Positions 48,059 to 60,244 of a stretch of 64,000 bases of DNA are shown here, in pieces (positions within the stretch are counted from its first letter, which is position 1; each line of letters starts with the position of its first letter). A program made the translations under genes and the position numbers. Under the pieces are notes generated by a model that worked only from the letters and a program-made list of their open reading frames with translations, did not search any database and was not told the DNA's origin. Origin of the DNA: Sthenelais limicola. Its lineage: Eukaryota; Annelida; Polychaeta; Phyllodocida; Sigalionidae. The stretch lies in the NCBI GenBank assembly GCA_942159475.1, contig OW804097.1:114650169-114714168 (forward strand), read 5' to 3'.

Positions 48059-48236
48059 GAGCCCTATCCAGTGCGCAACATAGTGAATTGGAGATGAGAG
48101 ACTGTTGGTCAAATTGTAACAGCGGAGACCGAAAAGATTTTACAGAGACCAAAAAAGAAGTCTGGGTCATAGATAGGAGAATGGAGACCTGGACGTCGGT
48201 CTCTGGGTTATGTTGCACACTGCCTATCAGGGGGGT
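48059..48236. mobile_element. family N foldback element
   Basis: GCCCTATCCAGTGCGCAACA and its inverse TGTTGCACACTGCCTATCAG are opposed ends of a ~178-bp element. Imperfect arms, no coding capacity. Confidence 0.65.
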
Positions 48237-48543
48237 CGAGGGTGGCGTGGTTAATTACCAAAATAACTGGCCTTTCCCTCCCCATCCCTTCAAATTTATC
48301 CTGGAATAAACTGTAGGCAATGAATAACGATACAATAATAGGAATGTATAGCATAACGCCAACAATACCAAGCTATATAATTAAGGAATATAGTTAAAGC
48401 CTTATATTAATGGCCGTGTGTGCGCCTTCCTCCATTATGCAGGGTCCACAAGTATAACGGTAATCATCTAATGTTATAAGTGATCATAAAGTGGCCTACA
48501 GTCAGTTTCTCTCTCTCAGTGCAGCTCCAAGCTAGCTGTATGG

Positions 48544-48830
48544 TAGCCAGAAAATGTACAATTCGCCTTCACCAATCTTCTCAAATAATCCAAATTTATG
48601 ACAGAAATGAGGATCAAAATAAAGTTCAACATGACCCAACAGACTGTTTGTATCAACTACTACTGGGGACTATGCTCACTATGTGGGTCATGTTGTCAGA
48701 AAATGTACAATTCGCCTTCACCAATCTTCTCAAATAGTCCAAATTTATGACAGAAATGAGGATCAAAATACATTTCAACATGACCCAACAGATTATTTGA
48801 ATCATCACTACACCATTTATACTCTGTGTT
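48544..48830 (-). mobile_element. two truncated family A MITEs in tandem
   Basis: AGAAAATGTACAATTCGCCT followed by TCACCAATCTTCTCAAATA occurs at 48549 and again at 48699. Both run in the same direction and both lose the far terminus. Confidence 0.85.
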
Positions 48831-48935
48831 TTCTCTTATCATCGTATGTAGTAATGTAATGATGACTAAATAATGAGGTTCTCGATGTAGCTTTATTTTT
48901 CAACTTAAATCGTCAGCATAGGCCGAGAATACTGT

Positions 48936-49319
48936 ATATTTGTGATGTCTCTCCGGAAAATGAGTCGCAAAATTGACATTTTTCAAAGTAGATTATTTAT
49001 AAGAACCCTTGCTTGGAATGTTTTCATTTTTGGAGTTCCCGGAACTGCTAGTAGCATAAATACAGGTACCAAATTTCAAGACATTGTAATAAATATATCT
49101 TGCATAACTAAAGTCATCTTATAGAGTATATTTAGCTTCTTTACTAGTAATTGTCCACCCCAAAGATATTGCAAACTCTTTTTTTCAAATTTAATATATA
49201 GAAATACTTATTAAATGTCCTTAATGTTTACTATCATTGGAGAATCGTTTCAAATATGGTGATCTCTCAAAATCTATATTTTGCGACTTATGACTTATTT
49301 TCCTAAAACGGATCACATT
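48936..49319 (+). mobile_element. family C MITE, third full copy
   Basis: TTGTGATGTCTCTCCGGAAA to CCTAAAACGGATCACATTT. More diverged than the copies at 3772 and 10264. Confidence 0.84.
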
Positions 49320-49322
49320 TAC

Positions 49323-49945
49323 AAAATGTCTTACTGAATAAAATTTATTCAATACAAATACTCAGATATACCTAGTATTCATAATTTTCCAGCATAGTTT
49401 AGCAGAATTTACTAAAGGGGTAGAGCTGCCAATTATACATTTTCTGATGTCATGAACCATGTATTAGGTGTTGTGAATGGAAACCCTTAGAGAACATATC
49501 ATCAATCATATTATCAGTTTTCGTTCAAATATCTTGAATCAAATAGGGACTATTAGAATAGCCGTATACATAATGTCTTGCTGAGTAAAATTTATCAAAT
49601 ACAAATACACAGATAGACCTAGTATTCATAATTTCCCAGCATAGTTTAGCAGAATTTACTAAAGGAGTAGAGCTGCCAATTATACATTTTCTGTCATGAA
49701 CCATATAGAGTGGAATCTCTCTATTGAGACCACCCTTGGGACTGAACGATTTGTGGTCCCATTAGAGGGGCTAATCTTATAATAGGAAAGCAATTCTGGA
49801 CTGAGATAAACTGGTCTTAATAGTGCTTTGGTCTCTATAGAGAGGTGGTCTTTATGCGAGGTTCCACTGTATGTATTAGGTGTTGGCATGATTTTGAATG
49901 GAAAACTCTTAGAGAACATATCATCAAAAAGTCTCCTTTCAAATA
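49323..49945 (+). repeat. ~240-bp tandem duplication with a nested foldback
   Basis: AATGTCTT.CTGA.TAAAATTTAT then a family A right end (ACTAAAGG.GTAGAGCTGCC) and GAACCAT..GTATTAGGTGTT, TTAGAGAACATATCATCAA occurs twice (from 49326 and from 49571). In the second copy a foldback (49704-49873) interrupts GAACCA|TGTATT. Confidence 0.83.
49704..49873. mobile_element. foldback MITE with GTGGAACCTC ends
   Basis: TAGAGTGGAATCTCTCTATT and the inverse ending GAGGTTCCACTGTA. The GTGGAACCTC and GAGACCACC motifs recall pogo/mariner-type MITE ends (family knowledge). TA on each side. Confidence 0.8.
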
Positions 49946-49964
49946 TTTTTATTTAAACAGGAAT

Positions 49965-50150
49965 AGCCATAAGCATAAGCCTAAGTGTTTTTTAGGTCAG
50001 GAAAATATCCCCAGTCCAGAAGGCAGTTTTGGACCCCTACGTTTGAGGGGTCATTAACACTTTTAGCCTTAGTCTTAGCCTTGTGCTTAAGCTTATCGTT
50101 GGATCTGGAATCGAGGAATGTGGCCTTCTGGACCTGACTATCCCGTTCTT
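49965..50150. mobile_element. family O element
   Basis: AGCCATAAGCATAAGCCTAA near the left; AGCCTTAGTCTTAGCCTTGT and GCTTAAGCTTATCG at the right. Shares blocks with 32035-32200. Confidence 0.6.
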
Positions 50151-50902
50151 CCCCGTGTCACCGTGTGTAATTTTCAAATGCAACGTATCAATAGATAACC
50201 GTGGTAATGCTGATGAAATAGAAATGAGATGAGGGTGATGGGTGATAATTATACATTGTGGTGATAATTTAGAAATACATGTAAGTTTACATAACAGAGC
50301 AGTAGGTGGGATAGTATAACTTGTCTTGTCTTAATTAAAGATATATTTGCCACATTTTTATAGAATGAGTTTATAGTATTTGGAGTGATAGCTCGTAGAA
50401 GATTAAAAGATTTTAGGGTGTTTCTAAGAACTGTATATATGCAGGGGACCTGGGATGGGGTGGAGGCAACAAATTAACATTCATAATAGGTGTCTGACCT
50501 GAGCTGTGATGGTCATGTTGGGATTGTTGTAGAATATTGTATTACTGTATTATTGTATTACTGTCGATTATACACAGGTGGTATGCCTAGTGTGACATAA
50601 TGTAAACCGTCAATTTATACGCAGGTATTTTACCTAGTGTGACAAAATGTAACCTTCAGTGGTTTTCTGATCTCACCGCATATAAGGCGGATATCCATTA
50701 ACTATATTATCAAAAGATACCCCAGTGACATGGAATAGCTGGGAAGAGTTGGATTTTTCCACTAATATGTATCTGTATAATGCGTTCTTGTTGTATATTC
50801 CTAACTAATCACAATGCATTGTAAAAGTCCAGTAGGAAGACCTGCAGGTTGCAGACGCTGTAGAAACTTTGTTTTCAATGTACTTGTACAAAAGGAAATA
50901 AA

Positions 50903-50945
<43 letters not shown>

Positions 50946-51668
50946 TTGATTATTTTAAAGAGAGACATTGACATTATTTCAGGTCTTCCAAGGTTATATT
51001 AATCGTATTATCGTATTTATATTATATCACTTGATTAGTATTTATATTGGAAGTTTTCTTGTATTTTGAACGATGACAACGCATGAAAACAATCACATTA
51101 GCTGAGAATGCGTATTTTCTGATTATCCTGTTAAATGTATGTCCAATAAAAGTTCGTTTTTTTAAAGTCACACCCCAAGTGATACAGCACTAAATGGTAG
51201 TTAGAGGCAGCAGTGGGCAGAATACCATGGAATTCCTAACCGAATATATCACCCGTGAGCCCATATCACTGAAGCAGACCTATTTTACAAACCAGATATT
51301 GTACCGGTTACATGACTAGTTGTAAACAATTGTAATTGTTGATACGCTGTATAGATATTCTAAATAAAAAAAAAAACTTTAGCAGAAAATCCTAATAAAT
51401 CATTAACTTATTTCCAATTCCTAACTGGTCTAGTACATGTATTTATCTCGTCCATAGATATACTTTATTATGGTCGAATGCCAGGGCAAAGACACAAGTA
51501 TCAGTGAAGTAAATAAAGATGAGATCAATTTCAAGTACCAAGACATTTTGGCATGTTCCCTTACAATGGTGTATGGCGAGGTGCCAGGTGCTTAACCCTT
51601 GTATCTACTACTGCAGCACACAGTGGGTAGTGGGACATCACTCGTCCTCCTCCCAACCCTACACTAAT
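50151..51668. other. upstream sequence, no gene
   Basis: Mostly unique AT-rich DNA with an AT run (50909-50942) and duplicated TTACTGTATTATTG. Short frames only. Confidence 0.5.
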
Positions 51669-51904
51669 GGGTCAGATTCTCAGAAAACATACAATTGGCA
51701 GCTCCACATATTTATTAACTTCTGCTAAGTTCTGCTAAACAAATGATAAATTCTGGGTATATCTGAGTATATTTGGGATCGCTTTGATTTAAAATATTAC
51801 TTCTGTTATGTTGAACTGTATTTTGAAGCTCATTTTTGTCTTAAATGTGGGTTATTTGAGAGGATTGGTGAAGGCGAATTGTACATTTTCTGAAAATCTG
51901 ACTC
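51669..51904 (+). mobile_element. family A MITE
   Basis: GGGTCAGATTCTCAGAAAAC to TTTTCTGAAAATCTGACTC, full length. A truncated inverse copy starts at 52055 and breaks off at 52130 next to poly-T. Confidence 0.9.
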
Positions 51905-52139
51905 TAATATAGGCTCATTATACAAGGCACCTACAATAGCTAGAGATATCAATTTGTCATCGTTATATTTGACAGAATGGATTATTGGGTTACAGCTGCA
52001 TTCCCAGCTATAGGTCCCACAACATGCAAACCTGTCTCAATTATGTAACCATAAATGGGTGAAACCGCCAGAAAATGTACAATTCACTTTCACCAATACT
52101 CTCAAATAACCTAAATTTCAGACGAAAAAAATATCGGAT

Positions 52140-53215
52140 TTTGAGATTTTTTTTTTTTTAATTTTCAAATTTGGCCAATGAGATTCACAGTTTTTTTTAA
52201 CTATTTTTTTTTTTTTTTTTTTAAAAGTTGGCTATAAATGGTGGGATTTAGGGGAAATTAACATTGGAAGGGTTAAAGTTATAACCTTGTTTAGCACTGA
52301 GAAGGTTGGCTGGCATGCCTCCTACACTGACATACTGGCTGCCACACTACCCTGGGCGATACACCTCCTCCCCCTCCTCCTCCATCATCCACTATCTCTT
52401 ATTGCCATCTACTATAATGAGTAGAAATACAATAAAGAACAAATACTAACATATATAAATGAAGCTAGAGATAAGATGGAAGATAAGCTGTCAGATTACA
52501 GCTGATCATGGAAGATAAGCTTTGTCTACCAACTGATGCTAGTAAACAACTTGTGAGACACTCCAGTCATTTGTCTTTAAAAGTTTATTACACACATTAT
52601 TGTCATAAATGATTTCAAGAGTGTGATTCAGGGCTGCTATTTGAAAAGTGAAATAGCACCTATGTGTTAGTTGAGCCGAACTACTTTGGAGAGTCACATG
52701 CCTGATTGAAACCAAGGTAAAATGCTATTAAAATCAAGTTCTCTTGTTGATTTAGTATATAATTAATACTCAATGGCACTCTGTATGGTTTGTAATTGAT
52801 CTCGACGTTGGGTCAAATCCCACTCCACGCCTTCTGGGTGTTGTGTGATTTGACCCGCCATCTTGATTGATTACAAACCTCCATCATGCTATTGGGTATA
52901 AGAACAGCAAGTGGGGAAAATATTTAATGATGTAATATATAAACATAGCTTAAAAATGGATGACAACAGATCACCCGCCCATCCCCTCTGACCATTTGCA
53001 CGGTTGATCGGGCTATCCTTATGATTCCGTATTTTTATAGCAAAAATGTCTATTTTTAGACACTTTTATCAAAATATGGTAAAATATTGGAAATGATTGA
53101 ATAATTTCAGTCATATATCTAGGATCAAATTTATCATAAATTTATCACAAGAGGTGATGGGCCTGTGACCATCAAAATAGTCACAGGGAGCGGAGCTTAT
53201 TTATTGTGGGTGGGC
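52140..53215. other. upstream sequence, no gene
   Basis: Poly-T runs (52148-52225), then unique sequence. Weak inverted ends GGTTTGTAATTGATCTC (52788) and GATTGATTACAAACC (52864) frame a ~90-bp palindrome-like stretch with GGTCAAATCC/GTGATTTGACC inside. Confidence 0.5.
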
Positions 53216-53219
53216 GGTA

Positions 53220-53355
53220 GGCCAGAGATAGATAGATAGGAGAAAGAGAGACGGACAGAGACAGACAGAGAGAGAGAGAGAGAGAGAGAGTGAGAGAGAG
53301 TGAGACAGAGAGTCGAAGAGTGAGTGTGTGAGTGAGAGAGTGGGAGAGAGAGAGT

Positions 53356-53388
<33 letters not shown>

Positions 53389-53404
53389 GGGGGGGGGGCG
53401 GGCG
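53220..53404 (+). repeat. GA, GT and poly-G array
   Basis: GATA/GACA/GAGA repeats, then GT repeats and a run of about 26 G (53372-53398). Confidence 0.95.
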
Positions 53405-53562
53405 GCAGACATGAGAGGGGATTTTAGTGACATTTGCTGTTTGGACAGACAGACAGACAGATATTACAATTACACAACTGTCCTTGTATTTGATGTACAA
53501 ATTCCATTAGAAGGTTGATTTGATTCTCACATTTTATCAAATCGTTAATAATAATAGATAAT

Positions 53563-53718
53563 AAGGAGAAGAAGAAGGAGGAGGAGGAGGAGGAGGAGGA
53601 GGAGGAGGAGGAGGAGGTGGAAGAGGAGGAGGAGGAGGAGGAGGAGGAGGAGGAGGAGGAGGAGGAGGAGGAGGAGGAGGAGGAGAGATTGTGTGAGAGA
53701 GAGGAGAGAGAGAGGGGG
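53563..53718 (+). repeat. GGA trinucleotide array
   Basis: About 35 near-perfect GGA units, then GA-rich sequence. The poly-Pro frame on the minus strand is an artefact. Confidence 0.96.
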
Positions 53719-54275
53719 AGTATAATGTCAAGAAATGGTTTCGAATTTTATTAAATGATTAATAATAGGTGTAGAATTGCCATTCAAACTGCAACTTTCT
53801 CTGCCATTCTTATAAAATGCCATTCTTATAAAATGTAACCTGTATTTATAGAGGGAATTAGAATAAGATTTCGCAGGCACATTATTAACAGATACCTCCA
53901 CCTTCCTGTTGATATAATTCCTGTTGATATAATTGCGACCATAAGTGACTTTGTTATCAGATTGACCCCTGACAGCTTTGGAATGTGAGGATGGTGTAAT
54001 GGGGTTAATTGGATACCCTCCCCCCTCACCACCCATCCCCTCCCCAGCCGCCAGTCCTCACCCACTGCCTAAGAGGAAAGAGGCCTATATGTCTTAATGA
54101 GAAGGAGGTGAGAGACACTTGTATTAGCTGTATAATGTAAAGAAATGGTTTCGAATTTTATTAAATCATTAATAATAGGTGTAGAATAACCATTTAAACT
54201 GCAACTTTCTTCTTTTTCACTCACACATGCCATTCTTATAAAATGTAAACTGTATTTCTAGAGGGAATTAGAACA
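53719..54275 (+). repeat. tandem duplication of ~400 bp
   Basis: AGAAATGGTTTCGAATTTTA then TTAAATGATTAATAATAGGT and GCCATTCTTATAAAATGTAA occurs at 53732 and again at 54140, with GAGGGAATTAGAA.AAGA following both. Confidence 0.85.
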
Positions 54276-54984
54276 AGAATTCGCATTAGTGGATTCAAAT
54301 GTATCAACCCTGATTAGATAAGGCCATCATGATTAGTGTAGCCAGTGGGGTGGAGGTGCAAGTGCATCATATGTTATCAATTATAGAGGTACCTATAGGG
54401 GCTGCCACAGTGTCCAGGCTCCAGGCACCACACAGGCTGGCTGGGCCATCTTAGTCAGGCCAGGCCAGGCCAGCTTAGTACAGTTATCAGCCCAAGCAAT
54501 TACACGCCAATTAACCCCTTTGAGAGGGCAAAAGATCAACCCTGACCGCCCATTATTGCCGACATTAGATAAAGCCTATTTAAATAAATAAATTTTTAAA
54601 AAATTTCGCACCATACACTGGCAAACCAACTTTTCTAGGAGTAGGCCAAAAATTAAACCAATCGATTGTGGGGAAGTGCAGTAAACCTGCGAAAAGGCCA
54701 TTTTTACCAAAACTGGCCCAACTTATAGTATATTTATAATACCTATAGGGAAAAGAGCTCCGCTCTAATAATTAAGATAAGTCACCAGAATGTACATTAT
54801 CAAATGAATGCAAACTGGAAAGAAAATTAAACATAACCATGATTACATTTGTGAATTATTAATTACTCCATTGATTAAAATCATTATAGTCTCGGGATAG
54901 TTTGTTTTAACACCATACTTTAGCATTTACACCCTTTGTAAATTCTGCTAAACTAGGCTGAAAAATGATAAATAATAGGTATAT
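54276..54984. other. upstream sequence, no gene
   Basis: Mixed sequence with a GGCCAGGCCAG run (54461) and family A fragments (54783, 54945). No exon. Confidence 0.5.
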
Positions 54985-56175
54985 ATATATAGAGAGAATG
55001 GGACGAGCCGACAATAATCGAAAATTTATAGGACGAGATTCGTCCACATAAGCACGATGCCGTAGGCAGAGTGCTTATGTGGACAAATCAAGTCCTATAA
55101 ATTTTCGATTATTGCCAGCGAGTTCCATTCTATATTTATTATATGTGCATAAAATTTGATCATATGTTATCAGATATCACTGAAAAAATATTAAAGAAGT
55201 CTCAGAGAGCCCCGCTGCCCCCGCTGCCAGCCCCACTGACAGCCCCGCTGCCAGCCCCGTTATTAGCCAAGTTATATTGTTGACTTAAAACGTTCATATC
55301 GCAGCCATTTCTTGAGCTACATTAATAAAATTTATATCATTCAATAGAGAATTTAATGCTCTATTTAATGATGGGATTTTTATTATGTATTTCTTTAATC
55401 ATAGTACCAGAATCACGGGTGGATTACCGATCGCGGGGATTTGTTTACATCGTTCGCGGGGATTTGTTTACATCCATTGCTCCGCGAAGCATATAAACAG
55501 AGCTATTTTTAGACAACTACATTCATATAGGACGCGTCCTATATGACTATTTTTATAGCACCCCACTTATAGCACTTCTCATATAGCATGCGCGTATAAT
55601 AAATACATAGAGAGAATGGGACGAGCCGGCAATAATCAAAAATTTATAGGACGAGATTCTGAGAGGACTGGCATTATGTGGACAAATCAAGTCCTATAAA
55701 TTTTCGATTATTGCCAGCGAGTTCCATTCTATATTTATTATATGTGCATAAAATTTGATCATTTGTCATCAGATATCACTGAAAAAATACTAAAGAAGTC
55801 TCAGAGAGCCCAGCTGCCCCGCTGACAGCCCCACTGACAGCCCTGTTAGTATATTGATGAATTAAAACGTTCATATCATGGCCATTCCTTGAGCTACATT
55901 AATACAATTTATATCATTCAAAAGAGAATTCAATGCTCTATTTAATGATGTAGGTTTTATTATGTATTTCTATAATTATAGTACCAGAATCACGGGTTGA
56001 TTACCGATCGTGGGGATTTGTTTACATGCTACGCAGAGAGCCAAAGCTCCGCGAAGCATAACAACAGATAAGAGCTATTTTTAGACCACTACATTTCATA
56101 TAGGACACGTCCTATATGAATATTTTTATAGCACCCCACTTATAGCATGCCTCATATAGAATGCACATATAATAA
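54985..56175 (+). repeat. ~600-bp tandem duplication carrying family K palindromes
   Basis: Each half starts ATAGAGAGAATGGGACGAGC, then a K palindrome (arms ATAATCGAAAATTTATAGGA), GCATAAAATTTGATCAT, GCCCCGCTGCC-type repeats, GGGGATTTGTTTACAT and CCTATATGA..ATTTTTATAGC. Halves about 54985-55600 and 55601-56175. The first K palindrome is complete (CACGATGCCGTAGGCAGAG loop); the second has lost most of its left inner arm. Confidence 0.85.
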
Positions 56176-56392
56176 ATCTGAGTATATCTGGCATTGCATT
56201 GATAAACAAAATCTGTTTAATATCAAATTATATTTTAACTCCAATTCGGTCTTAAAATTGAATTAATTAGGAAGATAGGTGAAGATAAATCGTACATTTT
56301 GAGTCAACTTCACTCTGATACTAAATCAGCCTGGTTTACTCCTCCAGCGACCGATATAATCAATATTATATAGCGCGTGCGGTATAGGTACA

Positions 56393-56627
56393 GGGTGAAG
56401 TCGTCAGAAAATGTACAATTCAACTTCACCAATCCTCTCAAATAACCCAAATTTCAGACAAAAATAAAGTTCAAAATACAGCTCAACCTAACCAAACAGA
56501 TTGCTAGAATCAATGCAATGCCGAATATACTCGAATTTACCTAGTATTGACCTAATTGCAGCCTAATTTAGCAGAATTTACTAAATGTGGACAGCTGCCA
56601 ATTGTACATTTTCTGAACATCTGACCC
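56393..56627 (-). mobile_element. family A MITE
   Basis: GGGTGAAGTCGTCAGAAAAT to TTTTCTGAACATCTGACCC, full length. A partial copy precedes it (56181-56307). Confidence 0.91.
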
Positions 56628-56904
56628 TACAGTATATAGATGTGATGTCAATATGGGGGATGGGGGAGAGGAAGGTATTAACAGCAGATAAAAGCTATCA
56701 ATACAACATGCTAGCCTCTAATCATATAAAACATGCGTGCCTCACCGTCACTCAATATCCACCAACTCCTCTAGTCTCTATGGTATATGTCTATACTAAA
56801 TATAGGTACAGTAAAACCTGTATATGCAGATACCTCTCTAATCTGAACACCTCACTATTAAAGCTGTATGTTCAGTTATTACATCAACAACAAATTATAC
56901 TGAA

Positions 56905-57575
56905 TTCACTCATATTATGACTTATAGGACTGGATTTATCAATATTCTGCTGCTGCTATATGTCTATACAAGTGTTACACATATTATGACTTATAGGACT
57001 GGATTTATCAATATTCTGCTGCTGGTATATGTCTATACAAGTGTTACTCATATTATGACTTATAGGACTGGATTTATCAATATTCTGCTGCTGTTATATG
57101 TTTAAACAAGAGTTACTCATATTATGACTTATAGGACTGGATTTATCAATATTCTGCTGCTGTTATATGTTTAAACAAGAGTTACTCATATTATGACTTA
57201 TAGGACTGGATTTATCAATATTCTGCTGCTGTTATATGTTTAAACAAGAGTTACTCATATTATGACTTATAGGACTGGATTTATCAATATTCTGCTGCTG
57301 TTATATGTTTAAATAAGAGTTACTCATATTATGACTTATAGGACTGTATTTATCAATATTCTGCTGCTGTTATATGTTTAAACAAGAGTTACTCATATTA
57401 TGACTTATAGGACTGTATTTATCAATATTCTGCTGCTGTTATATGTTTATACAAGAGTTACTCATATTATGACTTATAGGACTGTATTTATCAATATTCT
57501 GCTGCTGTTATATGTTTATACAAGAGTTACTCATATTATGACTTATAGGACTGGATCGATTCATCAATATTCTGC
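56905..57575 (+). repeat. 69-bp tandem repeat, about ten units
   Basis: Unit: CTCATATTATGACTTATAGG, ACTGGATTTATCAATATTCT, GCTGCTGTTATATGTTTA, AACAAGAGTTA. The period is exactly 69 (GACTTATAGG at 56919, 56988, 57057 and on). 69 is a multiple of three, and units 1-3 and 8-10 are open in one frame; the middle units have TTTAAA in place of TCTATA, giving a stop. Confidence 0.95.
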
Positions 57576-57723
57576 CGCTGTTATAAACCCTCACTTCCCC
57601 AGGACCACCCCTCACACACTTAACTAGCCTACCCCCCCCCCCTTACCCACACATAAACAAATATCAGACCTGGGCCCCCTACACTCCCTTCCCTCTTCTA
57701 AAAGGAGGCTCAAAACAAACCAA

Positions 57724-58157
57724 CAATAGGGGATTTGCATGTGCCATTGCGCATGTTTGTGACAGTGCATCCTGGGATAGATTCTGATGAAATCTGACAT
57801 ACAATATTTTGCAATTTTCTTTTATCAAAGATTGCAAGAATGTTTTCATCAATACCCCAACTTGGTTAATGAATTATATTAACCAAATTATCAGCCGCCA
57901 TTTTGAATCTTGAGTCGCATGGAATTATGGAACTAATGGTACAGTCTAAAATCTATAGAAAACATGCCATGTTCAACATGGAATATTTATCAAAGCTCTA
58001 ATGTGAATATCCATGTGTTATACATGTTTCCATAACACATGTCTCTATCTTTCCGATCATGCATTTGGTTTTCATAAATTTTTCAAGATTTCAAGAGAAT
58101 CCATCCCAGGATGCACTGTAACAGACATGTGCAGCAACACACGCAACTCCCCTATTG
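57724..58157. mobile_element. family B MITE, longest copy
   Basis: AATAGGGGATTTGCATGTGC and GTGCATCCTGGGATAGATTC at the left mirror GAATCCATCCCAGGATGCAC and GCAACTCCCCTATT at the right. Long inverted arms of about 55 bp; 434 bp overall. Confidence 0.88.
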
Positions 58158-58257
58158 TTTATTGCAAAGGAGGTGTAGTTACCTTTGTACATAGGCAGAT
58201 GATGAATCAGTTTCTAACTTTCCCTTAACGAGTCACTCAGTGTATGGTGTGAGAAAG

Positions 58258-58550
58258 GTGGGTGAAATCGTCAGAAAATGTACAATTTGCCTCAAGAAAT
58301 CCTCTCAAATAACCCAAATTTAAGACAAAATTGAGGTTCAACATAACCAAACAGATTGCCTGAATCAAGTCAATATTGAATATATTCAAATATACCTAGT
58401 ATAAGATGGTTATCCAGGCCCTGGTCCTGGCCACTTTTCAGACATTTCCATGAATCAATTCTTCCAAATTCACAGCTTATTCCCAATTTTCTCCAGGCCC
58501 CTGGAGACCCTGGAGAACCATCCATGTAAAAGACTTTCAGAAAATGTACA
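58258..58550 (-). mobile_element. family A MITE fragment and short unique sequence
   Basis: GGGTGAAATCGTCAGAAAAT and family sequence to ATACCTAGTAT (58402), then unique sequence, then the start of another copy (TCAGAAAATGTACAA at 58536). Confidence 0.8.
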
Positions 58551-58900
58551 ATAGGGGAGTTGCATGTCTCACTGTACATGTCTGTCACAGTGCATGCTGA
58601 GACGGATTCGGTTCAAGTCTGATATACACATATTTGGCAACATTTTTATCAAAAATTGCAAAATTGTTTTAACCAATATCACAGCTTGTATAGATGATGT
58701 ATGAAAACCAAATTCATGATGGGAAAGATCAAGTCAAGTGTTATGGAAACATGTATAACACATGGATATAGACATTAGATCATTGATAAATATTCCATGC
58801 TGAACATGGCATGTTTTCCTTAGATTTTATACTGTACCATTACTCCCATAATTCCATGCGAATCAATATTCAAAATGGCGGCTATGCAACTCCCCTATTA
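58551..58900 (+). mobile_element. family B MITE nested in family A
   Basis: TAGGGGAGTTGCATGTCTCA to GCAACTCCCCTATT. It divides a family A copy between ATGTACAA (58550) and TTAGCAGTTGTACAC (58905). Confidence 0.88.
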
Positions 58901-58904
58901 GCAG

Positions 58905-59095
58905 TTGTACACATTTAGTAAATTTTGCTAAATTAGGCTGCAATTTGGTCAATACTAGGTAAATTCGGGTATATTCGGCATTGCATTTAGTTTGGTTAGG
59001 TTGAACGGTATTTTGAAGTTTATTTTCGTCTGAAATTTGGGTTATTTAAGAAGATTGGCGAAGTTGAATTGTACATTTTCTGAACATCTGACCCA
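58905..59095 (+). mobile_element. family A MITE, right part of split copy
   Basis: Continues AGCAGTTGTACACATTTAGT to TTTTCTGAACATCTGACCC. Confidence 0.87.
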
Positions 59096-59417
59096 AAAGC
59101 GTAAAGCTGTACAAGGGGTGGATATGGCTGGTATTGGTGATATAAAGACAGAGGTAATGTATACAGTGCGGGGGTGGGGTGGGGGTGGGGGTGTAATACA
59201 GCTCCTCCCACAGAGAGCCCCCAGGGGAGTATAGGAGGACGAGAGATGGTGGGTGGAGTATAGGAGATTATCTAATATAGACGGACATGGTACTGCGATA
59301 ATCCGACGGTGGATTATCCGGAGGGGATTCAATGGCTGCTATCATTGGTATCGTGGATACACGTATATGGGCACAGGCTAGGGGTAGATAAGCACTCACT
59401 GAGGCTGGAGAAATACT

Positions 59418-60072
59418 GGGAGGGAGAGAGAGGGGGAGAGGAGGGAGAGAGGGGGGAGAGAGAGGGGGAGGGGAGAGAGAGAGGGGGAGAGGAGGGGGAG
59501 AGAGAGGAGAGAGAGAGAGAGGAGAAAGAGGCAGGGAGGGAGAGAGGGAGAGAGGGGGAGAGAGAGAGGGGGAGAGAGGGGGAGAGAGAGAGGAGAGAGA
59601 GAGAGAGAGGAGAAAGGGGCAGGGAGGGAGAGAGGGGGGAGAGAGAGAGAGAGAGAGGGGGAGATAGGGGGAGAGAGAGAGAGGAGAAAGAGGCAGGGAG
59701 GGAGAGAGGGAGAGAGGGGGAGGGGAGAGAGAGAGGGGGAGAGGAGGGGGAGAGAGAGGAGAGAGAGAGAGGAGAAAGAGGCAGGGAGGGAGAGAGGGAG
59801 AGAGGGGGAGAGAGAGGGGGAGAGAGGGGGAGAGAGAGAGGAGAGAGAGAGGAGAGAGAGAGGAGAAAGAGGCAGGGAGGGAGAGAGGGAGAGAGGGGGA
59901 GAGAGAGGGGGAGAGAGGGGGAGAGAGGGGGAGAGAGAGAGGAGAGAGAGAGAGAGGAGAAAGGGGCAGGGAGGGAGAGAGGGAGAGAGGGGGAGAGAGA
60001 GAGAGAGAGAGAGGGGGAGATAGGGGGAGAGAGAGAGAGAGGAGAAAGAGGCAGGGAGGGAGAGAGGGGGAT
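59418..60072 (+). repeat. GA array with 80-95-bp higher-order unit
   Basis: GA/GGGAGA sequence in which GGAGAAAGAGGCAGGGAGGG (or AAAGGGGC) recurs seven times at ~80-95-bp spacing (59521 to 60043). It has therefore expanded as a minisatellite and not only by slippage. It abuts a truncated family A copy (60070-60165). Confidence 0.93.
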
Positions 60073-60244
60073 TGAACTGTATTTTGAACTTTATTTTCAT
60101 ATGAAATTTGGGTTATTTGAGAGGATTGGTGAATATGAGTTGTACATTTTCTGAAAATCTGACCCTATTATGACGAAACACAAGGGTAGATGTTAACCAG
60201 TCATGCCCACAGTGCACTAACAGTTACTGCCAATCTAGCTTTCA

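Noticed and set aside
56917..57105. Repeat-encoded small protein of 23-residue units
   Set aside because: Open only in part of the array, interrupted by stops in the middle units, and no transcript signal; kept as a finding and not called as a gene.
56905..57575. CRISPR-like direct repeat array
   Set aside because: Units are contiguous without variable spacers, and the DNA is clearly eukaryotic.
59309..60154. 281-codon + strand frame rich in Glu, Arg and Gly
   Set aside because: It is the GA minisatellite read through into a family A fragment.
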